DNA of 64,000 bases from an uncultured Clostridia bacterium (GTDB lineage: Bacteria; Bacillota; Clostridia; TANB77; CAG-508), in contig CAKPKP010000008.1 of assembly GCA_934167495.1 (NCBI GenBank), positions 1 through 64,000 on the forward strand. The letters are read 5' to 3'. This document shows positions 24,720 to 34,060 of the stretch, one piece after another. The notes beneath the pieces were generated by a model. The model ran no database searches and had not been told where the DNA came from. It saw only the letters and a list, made by a program, of their open reading frames with translations. The position numbers were made by a program, and so were the translations under genes. Position 1 is the first letter of the stretch. Every line of letters starts with the position of its first letter.

Positions 24720-27683
24720 TTATTCACCTAATTCAGTAACTGCTTTTGATAATTTTTGTAATTTTTTATTTGCGTCCTCTAGACTAGTTCCTTTTACTCC
24801 CATATAGAATTTTATTTTTGGTTCTGTTCCAGAAGGTCTTACACAACACCAAGCATCATTATCTAATTCATAGTATAAAACATTTGATTTAGGTAATGTT
24901 GTTTTTCCTTTTTCTCCTGTTACTAAATTTTCTACCTTACCTAATAGATAATCTCTAGTTTCGATAACTTTGTTATCTCCTAATTTTGTTGGTGGATTTT
25001 TTCTAATTTCATCTAACATTTCTTTCATTTTTTCTGCGCCATCAGCACCTTTTAAAGTTATTGTTGCTCCACCTTCTTTATAGAATCCATATTTTTCATA
25101 TATTTTAATCATTTGATCCCATAAAGTTAATCCTTGTTTTTTATAGAAAGCTGCTGCTTCGCATAACATCATTACAGCTGTTATTCCATCTTTATCTCTC
25201 GCATGAGTTCCTACCAAACATCCATAACTTTCTTCAAATCCAAATAAATATTCATGAGAATGTGTTTTTTCAAAGTTTCTTATTTGTTCACCTATATATT
25301 TAAATCCTGTAAGTGTTTCTATACATTCACTATTATATTCTTTTGCAATTGCTTTTGTTAAGTTAGATGAAACTATTGTTGTTACTATTGCTCCGTTTTT
25401 TGGTAATAATCCTTTTTCTTTCTTTTGTGATAAAACATATTCAGCTATTAATAATGCTGACATATTTCCTGTAAATGATACATATTCTCCAGTTTTTGAA
25501 TCTTTAGCATATACACCTAATCTATCGCTATCTGGATCTGTTGCTAATACAACATCTGCATCCATTTTATTAGCTAATTTTAATGCTAATTTAAATGCTT
25601 TTGGATCTTCTGGATTTGGATAATCTACTGTAGGGAAATTTCCATTTGGTAATTCTTGTTCTGGAACTACGTACACTCTTGTAAATCCTAATTCTGATAA
25701 TACTGTTTGTACTGGTACATTTCCAGCTCCATGAAGTGGTGTATAAACAATTTTTAAATCTTTTTCAACTTCTTTAATTACTTCTGGATTTAAAATTTGT
25801 TTCTTTATTTCTTCAATGTATCTTTTATCTATTGCTTTACCAATTACATTGTACAAGCCTTTCTTTGAGGCTTCATCCATATCCATTGTTTTTACATCTG
25901 CATAATCTGTAACTTTTTTTACTTCATCAATTATTTCTTTATCTTTTGGTGCAACTATTTGAGCTCCATCGTCCCAATATACTTTATATCCATTATATTC
26001 TGGTGGATTATGACTTGCTGTTATCATTACACCTGCTATACATTCTAATTCTCTTACAGCAAATGATAACTCTGGAACTGGTCTTAATGCATCAAATATA
26101 TATGTTTTAATTCCATTAGCGTTTAAACATAAAGCTGTTTCTTTACTAAACTCTGGTGACATATTTCTTGAATCGAATGAAATTACAACACCTTTATTCT
26201 CTCCGCCTTCTTTTAAGATAAAGTTAGCTAATCCTTGTGTTGCTTTTGTTACTGTATATTTATTCATTCTATTTGTTCCGTTACCAATAACTCCTCTTAA
26301 TCCAGCTGTTCCAAACTCTAGATCTTTATAAAATCTATCTTTAATTTCTTCTTCATTACCTGATATTAATTTTAATTCATTTCTAGTTTCTTCATCAAAT
26401 ACTGGATTATTACACCATTGTTCATATTTTCTATATATTTCTTTTTTAGCAAAGTAATCTTTGTATAATTTTCTTGCTGTTTCTGGACTATCTGAACCTT
26501 CTGCATTTTTTACTGGTGCAAATTCTTCTTCTCTTTTTGTTCTTAAAACTACTACATCATTTATCATTTCAAAAGAATCAAATATAAATAACTCGAATTT
26601 ATATGCATTTGGTTCTTTTGATGTTATTAATTTTCCATTTTCATCAATATATTTTGCCTTTTTAACTGCTGTATGATATGGTAATTTTAAATCTGATACT
26701 TTTTCTAATGCTTTTATATTATATAAGTTTAATAAAACGTGTGAATCTCCATATACTAAAGAACCATAATCATCTCTCATAGAAGCCATTTCTTCTGAAA
26801 TCTCTGTATACTCAACAACGCCTACTTTTTTATTTTTTCTACAAAATACTCCTACTTTTTCCTTTGGATCTGTTTTTTCTACAGATTTTACAGCTCCTAA
26901 AACATTATTTTGTATAGCCATTCCTATTAATAATGGATCAACTAATTTTGCAAGTACATTATCTACACCACTTATGAAAATCCATTCTATTTTATCTTTT
27001 TTCATCTCTTTTAAAATATTATTTTTTCCAAGTGCTTTTAAAGTTCCACCATGACCATCTGCAGCTTGTTTAACAAATCCATTTTCTTCAAGCAATATTT
27101 TTCCATTTAAATCAAGCATTGGTAGTTCACCTTGTTTAAAGAATTTTATTGCTTCTTTTGGATATCCAAAGTAATCATGTTCTTCAAAGAAATTTACTGT
27201 AGCTTCATTGTTTTCTCTACTAGTCATTATATACCATGGAATTACTGCATCGTATAATCTTCTTGCTTCCTTAAAATTATCGCATAAAATTTCAAAAATA
27301 GATTTATGTGATTCTAATCCTATATCAAAAGTTCCTTTTGGTCCACTATGTCCTAATCTAGTTCCTTGACCTCCTGCCATTGTTACAACTGCAAATTTTT
27401 TTGACTTTATAGCATCTATTCCTTTTTCTTCATACATTTTTTTCTCTGCTACTGTTAATTTTGCTTTGTCTACATGTTCAATTGGTTCAATTGAAACTTT
27501 TTCAAAGTCCACTTTTTTCTTTGCATTTTCATATAATTCATTCATTAAATTGAAATCTATATTTTCTATTTGTTCAATCAATTTTTCTTTATCTTCCGTA
27601 GTCATTTTATCATAAAATTGTAATAAATGTTCTTGATTATTGGCTTTTAAAGTTTCTTTTATCTTTTTTAATCTTTCTTCCAT
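24720..27683 (-). CDS. Fused UDP-sugar pyrophosphorylase and phosphosugar mutase
   Basis: A 987-residue two-enzyme protein. Residues about 1-410 are a UDPGP-type pyrophosphorylase (VVTMAGGQGTRLGHSGPKGT at about 100; ISGVDNVLAKLVDP; QAADGHGGTLKAL), the eukaryote-like family that makes UDP-glucose or UDP-N-acetylhexosamine from UTP. Residues about 420-987 are a complete phosphoglucomutase/phosphomannomutase: phosphoserine loop VMITASHNPPEYNGYK, metal loop ATDPDSDRLGVY, sugar loop FGFEESYGCLV and phosphate loop RPSGTEPKIK. One polypeptide would turn hexose 6-phosphate into nucleotide sugar through two successive steps. Each half alone is common; the fusion is unusual. Which sugar is used cannot be told. 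Stands alone with terminator. Confidence 0.9.
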   Translation of the reverse strand: MEERLKKIKETLKANNQEHLLQFYDKMTTEDKEKLIEQIENIDFNLMNELYENAKKKVDFEKVSIEPIEHVDKAKLTVAEKKMYEEKGIDAIKSKKFAVVTMAGGQGTRLGHSGPKGTFDIGLESHKSIFEILCDNFKEARRLYDAVIPWYIMTSRENNEATVNFFEEHDYFGYPKEAIKFFKQGELPMLDLNGKILLEENGFVKQAADGHGGTLKALGKNNILKEMKKDKIEWIFISGVDNVLAKLVDPLLIGMAIQNNVLGAVKSVEKTDPKEKVGVFCRKNKKVGVVEYTEISEEMASMRDDYGSLVYGDSHVLLNLYNIKALEKVSDLKLPYHTAVKKAKYIDENGKLITSKEPNAYKFELFIFDSFEMINDVVVLRTKREEEFAPVKNAEGSDSPETARKLYKDYFAKKEIYRKYEQWCNNPVFDEETRNELKLISGNEEEIKDRFYKDLEFGTAGLRGVIGNGTNRMNKYTVTKATQGLANFILKEGGENKGVVISFDSRNMSPEFSKETALCLNANGIKTYIFDALRPVPELSFAVRELECIAGVMITASHNPPEYNGYKVYWDDGAQIVAPKDKEIIDEVKKVTDYADVKTMDMDEASKKGLYNVIGKAIDKRYIEEIKKQILNPEVIKEVEKDLKIVYTPLHGAGNVPVQTVLSELGFTRVYVVPEQELPNGNFPTVDYPNPEDPKAFKLALKLANKMDADVVLATDPDSDRLGVYAKDSKTGEYVSFTGNMSALLIAEYVLSQKKEKGLLPKNGAIVTTIVSSNLTKAIAKEYNSECIETLTGFKYIGEQIRNFEKTHSHEYLFGFEESYGCLVGTHARDKDGITAVMMLCEAAAFYKKQGLTLWDQMIKIYEKYGFYKEGGATITLKGADGAEKMKEMLDEIRKNPPTKLGDNKVIETRDYLLGKVENLVTGEKGKTTLPKSNVLYYELDNDAWCCVRPSGTEPKIKFYMGVKGTSLEDANKKLQKLSKAVTELGE

Positions 27684-27781
27684 TAATTGCAGAACCCCTT
27701 TCTAAAATAATATAATATTAATATGTACTATATTATTATATTAAAGTGATTTAGTCAATAATTTTAGAAATAATAATTTTT

Positions 27782-28276
27782 CTAATTTCCGTAGTGAATT
27801 TTCTTTTTTTCATACCCTTCAAATATTTCATTTATTTCCTTTTCTCCACTAGTATTTAAAATTTTATCATGATAATTTAAAATTTCGTCTATATTGTTGT
27901 TAAATTCGAAAACTTCATAACAATTTATTATTTTTGCATTAGCTGATTTACTTGTATTAGCTCTAATTTTTTCATTTGCATTATCTATATATTTTTTATC
28001 TCCTACTACAATTATATCTGTATTTTCCTCTATATTATTTATATCTTCTTTGGCTTTATACCAATTTATATTCATTATTTTATTTTTAGTTTCTTCTTTT
28101 AAATTCATTTTTGATATTAATATTTCCATTTCATTTTGTAAATCTTGCTCTAATATAGTAACAACTTTTTTCCCTTCATTTAATTCTTTATTTATATATG
28201 GTAGTATCATTGCTAATAAGTGAAAATCACTTACATAAAAACTACAATCCTTCTTTAAGTTATTATTTAGACACAT
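27782..28276 (-). CDS. Hypothetical protein, MEDS-like
   Basis: A 164-residue soluble protein starting MCLNNNLKKDCSFYVSDFHL. The alternation of strands and helices (FYVSDFHLLAMILPYINKEL, GKKVVTILEQDL, DIIVVGDKKYIDNANEKI, KIINCYEVFEF) recalls the MEDS domain, a RecA-like sensor fold without Walker motifs, but the match is only by eye. The ATG at 28276 follows GGAGG by 9 bases; an upstream in-frame start at 28336 lies before that site and is rejected. Divergent from spoIIR with about 210 bases between the starts. A sporulation link is possible but unsupported. Confidence 0.55.
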   Translation of the reverse strand: MCLNNNLKKDCSFYVSDFHLLAMILPYINKELNEGKKVVTILEQDLQNEMEILISKMNLKEETKNKIMNINWYKAKEDINNIEENTDIIVVGDKKYIDNANEKIRANTSKSANAKIINCYEVFEFNNNIDEILNYHDKILNTSGEKEINEIFEGYEKKKIHYGN

Positions 28277-28489
28277 ATTTACATTCCTCCTAAGTGCTGT
28301 TTGGTAAATTTTACCATTTAATATTTTATATGTCAACTACTTTCGTGTGATTTATTTCGACAATGTATATTTTATTATTTTTGGTTAATAATTAAATTAG
28401 TGAGATTTTTTAGAAATTTATCATTAATTTTTTAATATAGGATTTCTATGGAAATTATATATGAAATCTTATACTTTATTGGAGGTTTT

Positions 28490-29116
28490 ATGTTTAAAAA
28501 AGATTTTTTAAAAAAATTTTTAATTTTAATTACTTTATTTATATTTTATATATTTATTTTAGCAACATATTATGCAGATGCCGTCTTTTCAGACATTTCT
28601 GAAAGTGTACTTAGATTGCATGTAATTGCAAACAGTGATAGTCAAGAAGATCAAAATTTAAAATATATTGTACGTGACAATGTTTTAAAATATATGAATG
28701 AGATTTCTTTAGACTGTGAATCAAAGGAAGAAGCTATTAAAATCTTAACTGAACACTTAGATGATTTTCGTAATATAGCCATTTCTACAATAAAAGAAAA
28801 TGGTTTTGATTATGATGTATCAGTTTCTATAGATAATTGTGCTTTTCCGACAAAAACTTATGGTGATATTTCTCTTCCAGCAGGATATTATGATGCTTTA
28901 AGAATTAAAATAGGTAATGCTGATGGTCAGAATTGGTGGTGTGTAATGTTTCCTCCTCTTTGTTTTGTAGATGTTAGCTCTGGAATAGTTGATGATTCTT
29001 CAAAGGAATTAATGGAAAATAATCTTTCTGAGGAAGAGTATCATATAATATCTGATAATTCTACAGATGTAAAAGTAAAATTTAAAATTATAGAATGGTT
29101 AAATAATATAAAATAA
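28490..29116 (+). CDS. spoIIR: Stage II sporulation protein R
   Basis: A 209-residue SpoIIR, the forespore-made secreted signal that switches on the SpoIIGA protease and so sigma-E in the mother cell. N-terminal membrane or signal segment (LKKFLILITLFIFYIFILATYYA, about 5-27) and the family core SVLRLHVIANSDSQEDQNLK (about 38-57), RDNVL and the closing PAGYYDALRIKIGNADGQNW followed by WCVMFPPLCF (about 155). The ATG at 28490 has GGAGG 5 bases upstream; an open start at 28448 lies before that ribosome site. Marks the organism as a spore former, or a descendant of one. Followed by murA 150 bases later on the same strand. Confidence 0.93.
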   Translation: MFKKDFLKKFLILITLFIFYIFILATYYADAVFSDISESVLRLHVIANSDSQEDQNLKYIVRDNVLKYMNEISLDCESKEEAIKILTEHLDDFRNIAISTIKENGFDYDVSVSIDNCAFPTKTYGDISLPAGYYDALRIKIGNADGQNWWCVMFPPLCFVDVSSGIVDDSSKELMENNLSEEEYHIISDNSTDVKVKFKIIEWLNNIK

Positions 29117-29268
29117 TTTTATTATTTTCACGAAAAAATTTAATTTATTATTGACATTTATAATTCCTTCTCTTTAATGTTAATTCCTTAAAAGTATTGT
29201 AAATATATTTTTTTTATGATATATTTTTTAAGATATTAATAATTGTTATAAATTTGGGGGTATACATT

Positions 29269-30537
29269 TTGGAAAAAAGAGAAAAATTAGTTATAACAGG
29301 AAAAACTCCTTTAAAAGGTGAAGTTACTATAAGTGGCGCTAAGAATGCTGCAGTCGCTATTATTCCTGCCACAATACTTATAAATGGTGTTTGCACAATA
29401 GAAAATTTACCAAATATTAGTGATGTTAAACTTTATTGTGAAATACTTGAATCTTTAGGAGCTAAAATTACTTGGAACAATGAGCATGAAATTACTATAG
29501 ATACTAGAAATATAAATTGCAATATTGCATCATTAGAAATAACTAGAAAATTTAGAGCTTCTTATTATTTAATTGGTGCTCTTCTTGGTAGATGTAAACA
29601 TGCAGAAGTAGGTCTTCCAGGTGGATGCAATTTAGGTGCAAGACCTATTGACCAACATATAAAGGGATTTGAAGCATTAGGTGCTACTGTAGAAGTAGTT
29701 CAAGGAAATGTTTCAGCAAGTGCTGAAAAACTTGTAGGAACTTCAATATATATGGATATAGTTTCTGTTGGAGCTACAATTAATATTATGCTTGCTAGTG
29801 TACTTGCAGAAGGAACTACTATAATAGATAACCCTGCTAAAGAACCTCATATTGTAGATATTGCTAACTTTTTAAATACTATGGGAGCAGATATACGTGG
29901 TGCTGGAACAGATATTATTAAAATAAATGGTGTTAAAGAATTAAAAGGAAATGCTACATATTCTGTAGTGCCAGATCAAATTGAAGCTGGAACATTCATG
30001 ATTGCTGCTGTTGCCTCAAAAGGCGATGTAACAATAAAAAATTGTATAACTAAACACTTAGACTCTTTAACTGCAAAAATAGTTGAAATGGGAGCACACG
30101 CAGAAGATAACGGAGATTCTATTAGAGTATGGTGTGATAAAAGAACAAATAAAGCAAATATTAAAACATTACCATATCCTGGTTTTCCAACAGATTTACA
30201 ACCACAAATTGGTGTTCTTCTTTCTGTTTCTAATGGTACAAGCATTATAAATGAAGGAATTTGGGAATCTAGATTTCAATACACTCAAGAACTAAATAAA
30301 ATGGGTGCCAAAATAACCTCTCAAGGTAAAACAGCAATATTTGAAGGAGTGGATGAATTATACGGTGCTCCTGTTAATGCCACTGATTTAAGAGCTGGTG
30401 CTGCATTAATAATTGCTGGAATTATAGCAAATGGAAAAACTGAAATTTATAATTTAAATCATATCGATAGAGGATATGAACATATAGAAGAAAAATTTAG
30501 AGCACTTGGTGCTAAAATAGAACGTATTGAAGAATAA
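29269..30537 (+). CDS. murA: UDP-N-acetylglucosamine 1-carboxyvinyltransferase
   Basis: MurA transfers enolpyruvate to UDP-GlcNAc, the first committed step of peptidoglycan synthesis. About 422 residues, the usual length. Conserved parts: KGEVTISGAKNAAVAIIPAT (about 13-32), the catalytic Cys loop VGLPGGCNLGARPIDQH (about 115-131), VPDQIEAGTFMIAA (about 227) and the phosphate-binding Arg/Gly region YPGFPTDLQPQIGVLLS. The likely start is TTG at 29269, 8 bases after GGGGG; the TTG at 29254 overlaps that ribosome site. Fosfomycin-binding Cys is present. Often paired with spoIIR and spoIID in Clostridia, as here with spoIIR upstream and walJ 26 bases downstream. Confidence 0.95.
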   Translation: MEKREKLVITGKTPLKGEVTISGAKNAAVAIIPATILINGVCTIENLPNISDVKLYCEILESLGAKITWNNEHEITIDTRNINCNIASLEITRKFRASYYLIGALLGRCKHAEVGLPGGCNLGARPIDQHIKGFEALGATVEVVQGNVSASAEKLVGTSIYMDIVSVGATINIMLASVLAEGTTIIDNPAKEPHIVDIANFLNTMGADIRGAGTDIIKINGVKELKGNATYSVVPDQIEAGTFMIAAVASKGDVTIKNCITKHLDSLTAKIVEMGAHAEDNGDSIRVWCDKRTNKANIKTLPYPGFPTDLQPQIGVLLSVSNGTSIINEGIWESRFQYTQELNKMGAKITSQGKTAIFEGVDELYGAPVNATDLRAGAALIIAGIIANGKTEIYNLNHIDRGYEHIEEKFRALGAKIERIEE

Positions 30538-30563
30538 TAAGTAGCAAAGGATGAAATAAATAT

Positions 30564-31353
30564 ATGTTACAATTTTGTAGTCTTTATAGTGGGAGTACTG
30601 GAAATTGCTTACTTATAAAATCTGATAAAACAAATATATTAATAGATGCTGGTGTTAGTTTGAAAAAAATAGCATCAGCTCTTAATTCTATTGATCTTGA
30701 TATTTCAGATATTGATGCAGTTTTAGTTACTCATGAGCATAGTGACCATATTCAAAGTGTTGGTTCTATCTCTAAAAAATTTAATATTCCTATTTATGCA
30801 AATGCAGAAACTTGGGACGCAATGCCAGCTCAAAGAGATAAAGTTTCTATTCTAAATCAACAATTATATACACCTTTTAAAAATTTTAGTATAGGAGATT
30901 TTGATATATATCCTTTTAAAATTCCACATGATGCTGCAAATCCTTGTGGTTTTAATGTTTATAATAAATCTTCTAAAATTACTGTTGCAACTGATTTAGG
31001 GCATATTAATAATTCTGTTTTTGATAATTTTAAAAATAGTTCTTTTATAATGCTTGAATCTAATTATGATCCTGAAGTATTGAAATGTTCACCATATCCT
31101 TACTCTTTAAAAACTAGAATTTCAGGTCCTAATGGTCATTTATCTAATAGCACTGCTGGAAAAACTGTTTCAGCATTATTAAAAACTGGATTGAAAGAAG
31201 TTATGCTTGGACATCTTAGTAAGGAAAATAATTTTCCTGAACTTGCATATCAAACTGTTCTTGAAGAATTACATAGTAATGATTTATCTGAAAAAGATTT
31301 AACTATAAATGTAGCTAGCAGGCTTCGGTCCTAGTAAACTTATTTCTATTTAA
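30564..31353 (+). CDS. walJ: WalJ/YycJ metallo-beta-lactamase-fold protein, read through a CGG +1 shift
   Basis: A metallo-beta-lactamase-fold nuclease-like protein. Metal ligands: TGNCLLIKSDKTNILIDAGV, VTHEHSDHIQSVG (about 56-68), PHDAANPCGF, ATDLGHINN (about 142), LESNYDPEV and MLGHLSKENNFPELA. In Bacillus, YycJ/WalJ is encoded with the WalRK cell-wall system and helps coordinate cell division or DNA repair. The zero frame ends Arg-Leu-Arg-Ser (CGG TCC TAG at 31326-31334). Skipping the C at 31326 gives Arg-Leu-Gly-Pro-Ser-Lys-Leu-Ile-Ser-Ile and TAA at 31353, total 262 residues, like Bacillus YycJ. No wal kinase is adjacent. This site affects only the last residues, so it is less compelling alone than the other three. 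Confidence 0.85.
31326..31328 (+). other. CGG +1 frameshift site at the 3' end of walJ
   Basis: Zero frame: AGG CTT CGG TCC TAG. With the C skipped: AGG CTT GGT CCT AGT AAA CTT, adding Gly-Pro-Ser-Lys-Leu-Ile-Ser-Ile. Confidence 0.65.
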
Positions 31354-31372
31354 ATTTTATTTATGGGGGCTA

Positions 31373-31503
31373 GCAATGAAGAAAATAAATGTATAGAGGT
31401 TTATTTTCTTTTTTTATTAAGGAGTTTTGTTTAAGATTACAATATTACTGTTTAGAATTATTATAGATATAAATTCTAGAAAAAAATTTATTTTCTCCAT
31501 TGC
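31373..31503. repeat. 18-bp inverted repeat flanking a gene-free stretch
   Basis: GCAATGAAGAAAATAAAT (31373-31390) and ATTTATTTTCTCCATTGC (31486-31503) match in 17 of 18 positions as inverted repeats about 95 bases apart. The left arm also takes part in the walJ terminator. Could be a small non-autonomous element or a long regulatory hairpin. Confidence 0.5.
31379..31418 (+). terminator. Terminator of walJ
   Basis: AGAAAATAAA pairs with TTTATTTTCT around TGTATAGAGG, followed by a T run. Confidence 0.75.
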
Positions 31504-31714
31504 AAGATTAATAACTATTTAATTAATTTTTGAAATTTCTTGATTATATTTTTGATTATAAAAAATAAGATTAAAAATTTAATTTCTTTTTGTATTATTT
31601 TAAAACGTTTAGAATTAACTTATGAAATAATATTACTATATTTTCCATTTTTTGTCAATAGTTTTTTAAATTTTTTTTATTTTTTAGCAAATACTATATA
31701 TTGGGTGAGTAAAA
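31419..31714. other. AT-rich stretch before the Rieske oxidoreductase
   Basis: Holds the right arm of the inverted repeat at 31373-31503 and long T-rich runs. No gene is seen; a promoter for the downstream oxidoreductase must lie here but no clear one stands out. Confidence 0.4.
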
Positions 31715-33244
31715 ATGAATGATTCTTTATGGATAAAATCAACAAATGAAACAAATTATCCGAAGCTAGAAAAAGACATCTCCACAGATATTTGTATTGT
31801 TGGTGCTGGAATAACCGGTATATCTTTAGCATATATGTTACTAAATAATAATTTAGATGTTACAGTTATTGATAAAGATAAAATTTGTATGGGGGTTACA
31901 GCAAACACAACTGGAAAAATAACTAGTGAACATGGTTTATTTTATAACTATTTAATTAATTCTTACGGATTTGAATTTGCAAAGAAATATTTATATTCTA
32001 ATGAAGAAGCTCTTAATTTTATTAAAAATACTGTTGAAAAAGAAAATATAAATTGTGATTTTGAAACTCAAGATTCTTTTGTATTTACATCCTCTGAAGT
32101 CCAATTAGAAAAAATTAAAACTGAAGTTTCTGCTGTAAATTCATTAGGGTTTAATGCTAGCTTTTGTACTAACATTTCCTTACCAGTAAATTGTGTTGGA
32201 GCAATAAAATTTCCTAATCAAGCTCAATTTAACGCTAGGAAATACGTACTAGAATTAGCTAATATTTGTAGTAAAAATAATGTTGATATTTATGAAAATT
32301 CTAAAGTAATAGATATTAAGCAAAATGGAAATTTATATGATGTTTTTACAAATACTAATAAAATACAAGCAAAATATGTTGTTATAACATCACATTATCC
32401 TATCAAAAATTTCCCTGGTTTATATTTTCTTAAAATGTATCAAAGCAAATCTTATATATTAGCTTTAGATACAAAATCAAATTTATTTGATGGTATGTAT
32501 ATTACAAATTGTGAACCTATAACTTCTTTTAGAACAGCTATGTATAATAATAAAAAACTTTTATTAGTTGCTGGATCAGATCACAAAACTGGAGATAATA
32601 GTGTTAAAATTGAAGATAGCTATATAAACTTAGAAAATTATATTAAAACTATCTATCCTAATTCAGAAATTAAATTTAAATGGTCAACAGAAGATACTAT
32701 ATCTTTAGATAAAATTCCTTATATTGGTGAATATTCAAGTTTATTACCAAATATGTATGTTGCTACTGGTTTTAAAAAATGGGGTATAACATCTTCTCAA
32801 GTTTCTGCTAAAATAATTTCAGATTATATTTTAAAGAAAAACAATAACTATTCAGATATATATTCTTCAACAAGATTAAATCCTATTAAAAATTCTAAAG
32901 AATTTGGAAATATGTTAAAACAAACGACTTATTCTCTAATAATTAATAAATTTTCTTCTCCAGATGAATTATATGAAAACTTATCCCCAGAAAGTGGAGG
33001 AGTTGTTGAATATAAAAATAAAAAATTAGGAATATATAAAAGAAAAGATGGTAAAATTTTTGCAGTTGAACCATATTGTGCCCATTTAGGTTGTGAACTT
33101 ACTTGGAATAACTTAGAAAAAACTTGGGATTGTCCATGTCACGGTTCTAGATTTGATTATACAGGTAAAATTATAACTGAACCAACAAAAAAAGATTTAA
33201 AAGTAATAGATATATATCAAGAAGAAAGACGAAAGTCAGATTAA
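31715..33244 (+). CDS. FAD-dependent oxidoreductase with C-terminal Rieske domain
   Basis: A 509-residue two-domain redox enzyme. The N-terminal part is a DAO-type flavoprotein: dinucleotide motif CIVGAGITGISLAYML (about 29-44) and VIDKDKICMGVTANTTGKIT. Near residue 340 is the second FAD block (TISLDKIPYIGEYSSLLPNMYVATGFKKWGI). Residues about 430-505 form a Rieske 2Fe-2S domain: ligands in YCAHLGCELTW and CPCHGSRFDYTG. The same architecture is known in Firmicutes and cyanobacteria; the substrate is not established (amino acids or small amines are suggested). Stands alone, closed by the terminator at 33347. Confidence 0.88.
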   Translation: MNDSLWIKSTNETNYPKLEKDISTDICIVGAGITGISLAYMLLNNNLDVTVIDKDKICMGVTANTTGKITSEHGLFYNYLINSYGFEFAKKYLYSNEEALNFIKNTVEKENINCDFETQDSFVFTSSEVQLEKIKTEVSAVNSLGFNASFCTNISLPVNCVGAIKFPNQAQFNARKYVLELANICSKNNVDIYENSKVIDIKQNGNLYDVFTNTNKIQAKYVVITSHYPIKNFPGLYFLKMYQSKSYILALDTKSNLFDGMYITNCEPITSFRTAMYNNKKLLLVAGSDHKTGDNSVKIEDSYINLENYIKTIYPNSEIKFKWSTEDTISLDKIPYIGEYSSLLPNMYVATGFKKWGITSSQVSAKIISDYILKKNNNYSDIYSSTRLNPIKNSKEFGNMLKQTTYSLIINKFSSPDELYENLSPESGGVVEYKNKKLGIYKRKDGKIFAVEPYCAHLGCELTWNNLEKTWDCPCHGSRFDYTGKIITEPTKKDLKVIDIYQEERRKSD

Positions 33245-33346
33245 AGGTGGATTTATAATATTTGCAATTATTTAAAACCTTTTAAAACTCGTATCTTTAT
33301 TCAACTGACGTATTAAATTTATTTAAAGCAAATCATATTAGGAAAA

Positions 33347-33384
33347 AATAAGCCAAGATTGTTTTTTACAACCTTGGCTTATTT
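33347..33384. terminator. Terminator between the Rieske enzyme and CvpA genes
   Basis: AATAAGCCAAGATTGT pairs with ACAACCTTGGCTTATT around TTTTT; T run after it on the plus side and on the minus side, so it serves both convergent genes. Confidence 0.85.
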
Positions 33385-33385
33385 T

Positions 33386-34045
33386 TTATTTTACAATCAT
33401 TTTTAATATTAAATTATTGTTATACATCATATTTCCTATTGTAGAGTCTTCTATTGCTTTAATTATTGAAAAATCTTCTATCATAGCAGACATTACAGAT
33501 AATATGGCTAATATAACATAAATAACTATTATAGCTCTTAAAATACCATAAATTATTCCACCAGATTTGTCTATTTGTCTTAATATTGGCAATTTTACTA
33601 ATAATTTCAAGAATAATGATATTATTAATAATACTGTCATAGAAACTATAAATACAATTAATGCCATTATTACATTTATTATAGCTATAGATAATTTATC
33701 TGATACATACTCTATTACATCTTCTTTTCCCTGCTCTATTGCTTCATTTACATATTTATTTATGTATTCTGTTACAAATGACTCATTTTCTTCTTTTGTT
33801 GTACTTTCTTTATTTATATCTAATTTTTTCAATTGTTCCGTAACTCCAGCTTTTATGTTTTCATCTATTGTTGTATTTTTTATAACAAAGTTAGAAACAG
33901 GTTTGTATAAAACTAACATTAAAACAACTGCTATTAAAAATGAGAATATTTTTAATATTACTCCTGTTAATCCTTTTTTATACCCGAAAAAAGTTGATAA
34001 AACTATTAATGCAACAATTATAATATCTACAATTATTCCAGTCAT
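33386..34045 (-). CDS. CvpA family membrane protein
   Basis: A 219-residue protein with the CvpA/colicin-V-production fold: four hydrophobic helices, the first in IIVDIIIVALIVLSTFFGYK and the second in KGLTGVILKIFSFLIAVVLM, then an extracytoplasmic loop (residues about 60-110) and two more helices (LSIAIINVIMALIVFIVSM, SGGIIYGILRAIIVIYVIL). The pattern GYKKGL after helix 1 and the Gly-Gly-Ile-x-Gly before helix 4 are typical. Its biochemical role is not settled; it has been linked to envelope integrity. The DUF5711 gene ends 15 bases upstream, so they form a two-gene operon. Confidence 0.85.
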   Translation of the reverse strand: MTGIIVDIIIVALIVLSTFFGYKKGLTGVILKIFSFLIAVVLMLVLYKPVSNFVIKNTTIDENIKAGVTEQLKKLDINKESTTKEENESFVTEYINKYVNEAIEQGKEDVIEYVSDKLSIAIINVIMALIVFIVSMTVLLIISLFLKLLVKLPILRQIDKSGGIIYGILRAIIVIYVILAILSVMSAMIEDFSIIKAIEDSTIGNMMYNNNLILKMIVK

Positions 34046-34060
34046 ATAAAAATTCCTCCT

